NCBI RefSeq assembly: GCF_030549525.1
Contig: NZ_CP130831.1
Span: 1,947,501 to 2,011,500 of the forward strand
Reading direction: 5' to 3'
Length of the DNA stretch: 64,000 nt
Source of the DNA: Stenotrophomonas sp. 704A1
GTDB lineage: Bacteria; Pseudomonadota; Gammaproteobacteria; Xanthomonadales; Xanthomonadaceae
Program-made: the position numbers and the translations under genes
Notes under the pieces: generated by a model
The model's database searches: none
What the model was told of the DNA's origin: nothing
Seen by the model: the letters and a program-made list of their open reading frames with translations, nothing else
Part shown: piece after piece, positions 59,845 to 64,000 of the stretch
How positions within the stretch are numbered: the first letter of the stretch is position 1
Layout of the letters: every line of letters begins with the position of its first letter

Positions 59845-61914
59845 TCAGCCGAACTCGAAGTTCATCACCGGTGCTGCCGGCCCGACGAAATCGCCCTGCA
59901 CGTAATCCACGCCGGCACTGAACAGCAGGGTCATCGAGTTGGCGTCGCTGACGAATTCGGCGATGGTGCGGATGCCTGCCTCCTGCGCACGCGCGGTGAT
60001 CTGGCTGATCCGGTCGATGTTCTCGCGGGTTGCGGCCAGGTCGCTGGTGAAGCCGCGATCGAGCTTGAGGAACTGCGGCTGGAAGTGTGCCAGCAGCTGG
60101 AACGAATCCAGGCCCGAACCGAACTGCTCCAGGCCGATCCGGCAACCCAGCGGTGCCACCTCGGCGAGGAACTGCTGGGCGCTGCGCAGGTGGGTGAATA
60201 CCTTGGCCTCCGGCGCATGCAGCCACAGCCGCTCGCCGGGCACAGCGTGGGCCTGCAGCTGCTGGCGCAGCGTGGCGATCATCTTCGGATCGTCGAAGGA
60301 CTCCGGGGTGACCTTCACCAGTACCTGCGTGGGATGACCACTGCGCGCGCGCGCGCCCAGCACGGCAATTGCCTGCGACACCACCCAGCGGTTGATGTCC
60401 GCCAGCAGGCCATGCTCTTCTGCAATGCCAAGGAACGCGGTGGGGCTCAGCAGCTCACCGTTGTGTTCCAGCCGCAGGTACGCCTCGTACAGCTCCAGCG
60501 GCTCACCCTGCAGGTTCAGCACCGGCTGGTAGTGCAGCTGGAATCCATCGCCGTCCAGCGCTTCGCGGATCCGCGCCACCCAGCGCTGCACGCGCTCCTC
60601 TTCGACCCGGTCGACCGCCGCCGGATCGAAGATGCGGCAGGTGTTGCCCAGCGCGGCTGCAGCCTGGGTGCATTCGCTGGCACGGGCCAGCACCTGGCCG
60701 ATGCTGGCGATCTTCTCGCCCACCTGCACGCCGCCGATGCTGACCGTCACCGTGGCCGAACGTGCGCCGATGCTGAAGACGTGCGCCGCGTAGGCCTCGC
60801 GGATGCGCTCGGCCAGGGCCACGGTCTGCGCGTAGGGGCCGGCCTGCAGTACCGCGAAGCTGTGCTCGCCGAACCGCGCCAGCTGCGCGTCGTCACCGGC
60901 AACCTCGGCCAGCAGCGCGGCGAGCGCACCGATCAGGGTGTCGGCCGACGCCAGCCCGATATCCGGAATCAGCCGCGCATAGTGGTCGGGCTCGACCATC
61001 AGCAGGCCGAACTGGCCCTCGCTGCGGCCGGCCTGGGCCACGGCATCCTCGACCTGCAGCATGAACGTGGGGCGGTTGAGCAGGCCGGTCACCTGGTCGC
61101 GCTGGCGCAGGTCCTCGACCTCGCGCGCCAGCTCCGGGTCGAATTCCATGCGGCGGCGGAACACCACCTGCAGGCAGGACTCGCCCTCGTAGGTGGCGGC
61201 GGTGAACTCCATCGTCGCCGGAAAGGCACTGCCGTCCTGGTGGCGCGCATCGAGCTGGTACTGCGGTGGCGGCGCTTCGCCGCGGCTGAGTGATTTCAGC
61301 AGCTGCTTGAAGTCGTCCACGTGCTGGGCAGCAACCATGTCCAGCAGCGAGATGCCTTCGACGTCCTCGAAATCCTCGTAGCCGAACATTTCCAGATAGG
61401 CATCGTTGGCGCGGATGTGCATGCCCTCGTGCACGTAGGCGATCGGGTCGCGCGAGGAGGCGATCAGCGCATCGCAGCGGCGCTCGGTCTCGCGCATCTG
61501 CGCCTCGATCCGGCGCAGGCCGCGGCGCGCCTGCAGGTCGACCCACTGGTCGCGGACCACGGCCAGCAGGTGCTCGGGGCGCTGGCGCAGGGCGAGGGCA
61601 CGGATGCCGTTGCTGCTGGCCTGCACCAGTTCGTCCTCGTCGATGCGCTCGGCCAGCAGCACCAACGGAATGTCCTTGCCGCTGGCGGCGATGTGCTGGG
61701 CCACCAACGGCAGCGGCAGGCCCTGCGACGGACCGGCCAGTACCAGATCGATCGCCTGGCTGGACAGCACCTGCGACAGTTCGGCCGAATCCTGCGGGCG
61801 CCAGGGGCGCACGGCGATGCCGCTGTTGCGCAGGGTGCTGACGATGGCTTCGGCGTTCTCGCCGCTGTCATCGACGATCAGCAGGCGGATGGTGATGTCG
61901 TTCGCGTTCTGCAT
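59845..61914 (-). CDS. fimX: FimX-like cyclic-di-GMP effector for type IV pili
   Basis: 689 residues from ATG 61914; FimX of P. aeruginosa has nearly the same length. Domain order: response-receiver-like (LLIVDDSGENAEAI), PAS (IAYVHEGMHIRANDAYLEMFGYEDFEDV), GGDEF in degenerate form (ARFGEHSFAVL instead of GGDEF) and EAL in degenerate form (YEAYLRL instead of EALLRW), with QGDFVGPA near the end. The lost catalytic residues argue for a cyclic-di-GMP-binding receptor rather than an enzyme. In xanthomonads FimX acts with PilZ and PilB on twitching motility. No pil genes are close. Confidence 0.88.
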   Translation of the reverse strand: MQNANDITIRLLIVDDSGENAEAIVSTLRNSGIAVRPWRPQDSAELSQVLSSQAIDLVLAGPSQGLPLPLVAQHIAASGKDIPLVLLAERIDEDELVQASSNGIRALALRQRPEHLLAVVRDQWVDLQARRGLRRIEAQMRETERRCDALIASSRDPIAYVHEGMHIRANDAYLEMFGYEDFEDVEGISLLDMVAAQHVDDFKQLLKSLSRGEAPPPQYQLDARHQDGSAFPATMEFTAATYEGESCLQVVFRRRMEFDPELAREVEDLRQRDQVTGLLNRPTFMLQVEDAVAQAGRSEGQFGLLMVEPDHYARLIPDIGLASADTLIGALAALLAEVAGDDAQLARFGEHSFAVLQAGPYAQTVALAERIREAYAAHVFSIGARSATVTVSIGGVQVGEKIASIGQVLARASECTQAAAALGNTCRIFDPAAVDRVEEERVQRWVARIREALDGDGFQLHYQPVLNLQGEPLELYEAYLRLEHNGELLSPTAFLGIAEEHGLLADINRWVVSQAIAVLGARARSGHPTQVLVKVTPESFDDPKMIATLRQQLQAHAVPGERLWLHAPEAKVFTHLRSAQQFLAEVAPLGCRIGLEQFGSGLDSFQLLAHFQPQFLKLDRGFTSDLAATRENIDRISQITARAQEAGIRTIAEFVSDANSMTLLFSAGVDYVQGDFVGPAAPVMNFEFG

Positions 61915-62005
61915 GCACTGCTCCCCAATCTGCAAATCTAGATACACGATGCACGTCGGCGCGTCCATGTGCGCACCACCTGCGTGCCCGGAACGGCGAT
62001 GCGGT

Positions 62006-63190
62006 TCACACCACGCTGCCGGCGGCGTGGCCGCTGGCCCAGGCCCACTGGAAGTTGTAGCCGCCCAGCCAGCCGGTCACGTCCAGCACTTCACCCACGA
62101 AATGCAGGCCGGGCACGCGCTTGGATTCCAGCGTTGCCGAGGAAACCTCGGCGGTATCGACGCCGCCCAGGGTCACCTCGGCGGTGCGGTAGCCTTCGGT
62201 CCCGCTGGCGACCAGCGGGAATTCCGCCAGCAGCTGCGCGGCCCTGCGCAGGTCCGGCTCGTCCAGCTGGCGCACCGGCCGGTCCGGCAGCCAGTGCTCG
62301 CACAGGCGTTGGGCCAGGCGCTTGGGCAGCACCTCGGCCAGCACCGTGCGCAGCTCGGCGGCGGGGCGCTCGCGTTTCATCCGGCGCAGCCACTCGCCGG
62401 CATCCTGCCCGGGCAGCAGGTCCAGGGTGAGGGCGTCGCCGGGTTGCCAGTACGAAGAGATCTGCAGGATCGCCGGTCCGCTCACGCCGCGGTGGGTCAG
62501 CAGCATGAAGTTGCGGAACTGCGTGCCATTGCAGCTGGCTTCCACCGGCAGGGCGACGCCGCTGAGCTCGGCCAGCCGCTCCTGGTGGGTGCCGCTGAGG
62601 GTCAGCGGCACCAGCCCGGCGCGGGTGGGCAGTACCTGGTGGCCGAACTGGCGCGCGATCTCATAGCCGAAGCCGGTGGCGCCCAGGCTGGGAATGGACA
62701 GGCCACCGGTGGCCACCACCAGCGATGCACAGTGGAACAGGCCGTGCGTGGTGTGCACGCGGAAGCCATCGCTGGCGTGTTCGATGCGTTCGACGCTGCA
62801 CTGGGTGCGTATCTGCACCCCGGCCTGCTGGCACTCGTCGACCAGCATCCTGACGATCTGCTTGGATGAGATATCGCAGAACAGCTGGCCCAGTTCCTTT
62901 TCGTGATAGGCGATGCTGTGCCGCTCGACCATCTCGATGAAGTGATACGGCGAGTAGCGCGCCAGCGCCGACTTGCAGAAGTGCGGGTTGGCCGACAGGA
63001 AGTTGGCCGGGGTGGTGCCGGTATTGGTGAAGTTGCAGCGCCCGCCACCGGACATCAGGATCTTCTTGCCGATCTTGTTGGCGTGGTCGATCACCTGCAC
63101 CTGGCGACCGCGCTGGCCGGCGGTGATGGCGGTCATCAGCCCGGCCGCGCCGGCGCCGATCACCAGCACGTCGCTGCGGATCGTGCTCAT
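62006..63190 (-). CDS. FAD-dependent oxidoreductase, YhiN/HI0933 family
   Basis: 394 residues. The N-terminal dinucleotide fold is DVLVIGAGAAGLMTAITAGQ (one residue over 18 avoided by naming the core GAGAAG). KKILMSGGGRCNFTN is the family hallmark, and a C-terminal FVGEVLDVTGWLGGYNFQWAW closes the FAD site. Members are flavoproteins of uncertain substrate. Its start overlaps the yaeQ stop by ATGA. Confidence 0.92.
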   Translation of the reverse strand: MSTIRSDVLVIGAGAAGLMTAITAGQRGRQVQVIDHANKIGKKILMSGGGRCNFTNTGTTPANFLSANPHFCKSALARYSPYHFIEMVERHSIAYHEKELGQLFCDISSKQIVRMLVDECQQAGVQIRTQCSVERIEHASDGFRVHTTHGLFHCASLVVATGGLSIPSLGATGFGYEIARQFGHQVLPTRAGLVPLTLSGTHQERLAELSGVALPVEASCNGTQFRNFMLLTHRGVSGPAILQISSYWQPGDALTLDLLPGQDAGEWLRRMKRERPAAELRTVLAEVLPKRLAQRLCEHWLPDRPVRQLDEPDLRRAAQLLAEFPLVASGTEGYRTAEVTLGGVDTAEVSSATLESKRVPGLHFVGEVLDVTGWLGGYNFQWAWASGHAAGSVV

Positions 63191-63735
63191 GCCTTCGCGC
63201 GCTTGCGCCAGTCGGGGATGACGTCAAGCTGCATATCATCGTTGAGCAGCTGCACTTCGCCGTCCTGGATCAGCACGCTCCAGCGCATCGCGCGCTGGAT
63301 CTGCTGGCCCCAGCGTTCGACGAAGTCACCGTCCAGCTGCAGTACCGACAGGTTGTCGAAGCGGGCCAGCCCCTTGCCCTGCTTCTGCCACCAGATGTCC
63401 GAGGCGTTGCCGCCATAGTTCACCACCTGCACCTGGCGGCTGCGGTTGCTCGCCTTGCGGATGCGTGACTCGTCCGGATGACCCAGATCGATCCACTGCA
63501 GGATGTCGCCGGTGTAGTCGTGTTCCCACAGGTCCGGCTCGTCGTCGGTGCTCAGGCCGCGGCCGAATTCCAGGCGGTCGCCCGCGTTCAGGGCAAAGGC
63601 AAGCAGACGCACCATCAGGCGTTCGTCGGTCTCGGACGGATGCTGGGCCAGGGTCAGGTTGTGGGTCGCGTAGTAACCGCGGTCCATGTCGCTGATCTGC
63701 AGTTCGGCCTTGCGGATGGTGGCGGTGAGGGCCAT
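63187..63735 (-). CDS. yaeQ: YaeQ family protein
   Basis: 182 residues. Typical segments: MALTATIRKAELQISDMDRGYY, HPSETDERLMVRLLAFAL, GLSTDDEPDLW and VWIDLGHPDE-like WIDLGHPDESRI. The fold resembles PD-(D/E)xK nucleases, and E. coli YaeQ has been linked to suppression of RfaH loss. The catalytic set was not verified. Coupled to the following flavoprotein. Confidence 0.92.
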   Translation of the reverse strand: MALTATIRKAELQISDMDRGYYATHNLTLAQHPSETDERLMVRLLAFALNAGDRLEFGRGLSTDDEPDLWEHDYTGDILQWIDLGHPDESRIRKASNRSRQVQVVNYGGNASDIWWQKQGKGLARFDNLSVLQLDGDFVERWGQQIQRAMRWSVLIQDGEVQLLNDDMQLDVIPDWRKRAKA

Positions 63736-63942
63736 GAAGATCCAGGGGGGTAAAGACCGTCAATGATAGAGGTTTGCCCTCGGGGTGTCCGGTGCAGGGG
63801 TGTCTGCCGGGCGTGATCGATGGCACCCTGCCAGCCTTGACGACCCCGCAGGCGCCTGCCGCATGTTCCGTTCCCGCCCACGCCGCCACGGCGACGCTGC
63901 CCCCTTCCGCTGCCGGTTCGTCCGGGCCGGCGGCCGCAGCGC

Positions 63943-64000
63943 ATGACCGCGCCCAGTCGTCTGCAGTTGCCGCCCGGCGACTGGAGCACGCTGCTGGACG
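63943..64000 (+). CDS. 5' end of a gene cut by the window edge
   Basis: ATG at 63943 opens a frame reading MTAPSRLQLPPGDWSTLLD, still open at the last base. The start resembles pseudouridine synthase (RluA-type) N-termini, but 19 residues are too few to identify it. An upstream start is possible. Confidence 0.35.
   Translation, partial: MTAPSRLQLPPGDWSTLLD

Overview
The window is GC-rich, about two-thirds G+C by eye, and looks like chromosome of the Stenotrophomonas maltophilia complex (Xanthomonadaceae). The evidence is the gene content (FabV enoyl-ACP reductase, a degenerate FimX, omlA/bamE divergent from fur, hrcA-grpE-dnaK-dnaJ next to recN, queA-tgt-yajC-secD-secF) and many short GTAG-headed stem-loops of the SMAG repeat type between genes. 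The species is an inference; no database was searched.

Region 1 (1-24.7 kb) is the late half of a tailed-phage prophage integrated at the 3' end of ssrA (tmRNA). Transcription runs left to right. The head module comes first: portal fused to an Acb1-like 2H phosphoesterase, protease with an in-frame nested scaffold, decoration protein, capsid and connectors. A lambda-like siphovirus tail module follows: tail tube, G/GT chaperones, tape measure, M, L, K, I, J, then two small tip proteins that share an N-terminal motif. An alpha/beta hydrolase sits between M and L. Between the tail and the integrase is a cargo block: a secreted JAMM-like protein, an SRAP/YedK DNA-repair protein, a divergent BLUF blue-light sensor and a protein of unknown function. 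Terminase, lysis and immunity genes are not seen here and presumably lie left of base 1.

Region 2 (24.7-28.6 kb) is core: tmRNA, its partner smpB, ratA, rnfH, the outer-membrane assembly lipoprotein bamE and fur, plus a GNAT acetyltransferase and a membrane protein of unknown function.

Region 3 (28.6-42 kb) holds an SGNH esterase and its divergent LysR regulator, recN, the heat-shock operon hrcA-grpE-dnaK-dnaJ, an AraC regulator divergent from a fosmidomycin-resistance-type MFS pump, then pdxY and a prephenate dehydrogenase.

Region 4 (42-52 kb) holds a small conserved protein, an ABC exporter coupled to yigZ, an ECF sigma factor with its anti-sigma partner, a GAF-GAF-GGDEF-EAL cyclic-di-GMP enzyme, a LOG-family protein and a class III aminotransferase-fold enzyme.

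Region 5 (52-64 kb) holds queuosine genes (queA, tgt) and the Sec accessory operon (yajC-secD-secF). A 740-bp repeat-filled intergenic region follows, then fabV, fimX, a YhiN-type flavoprotein, yaeQ and the first codons of another gene.
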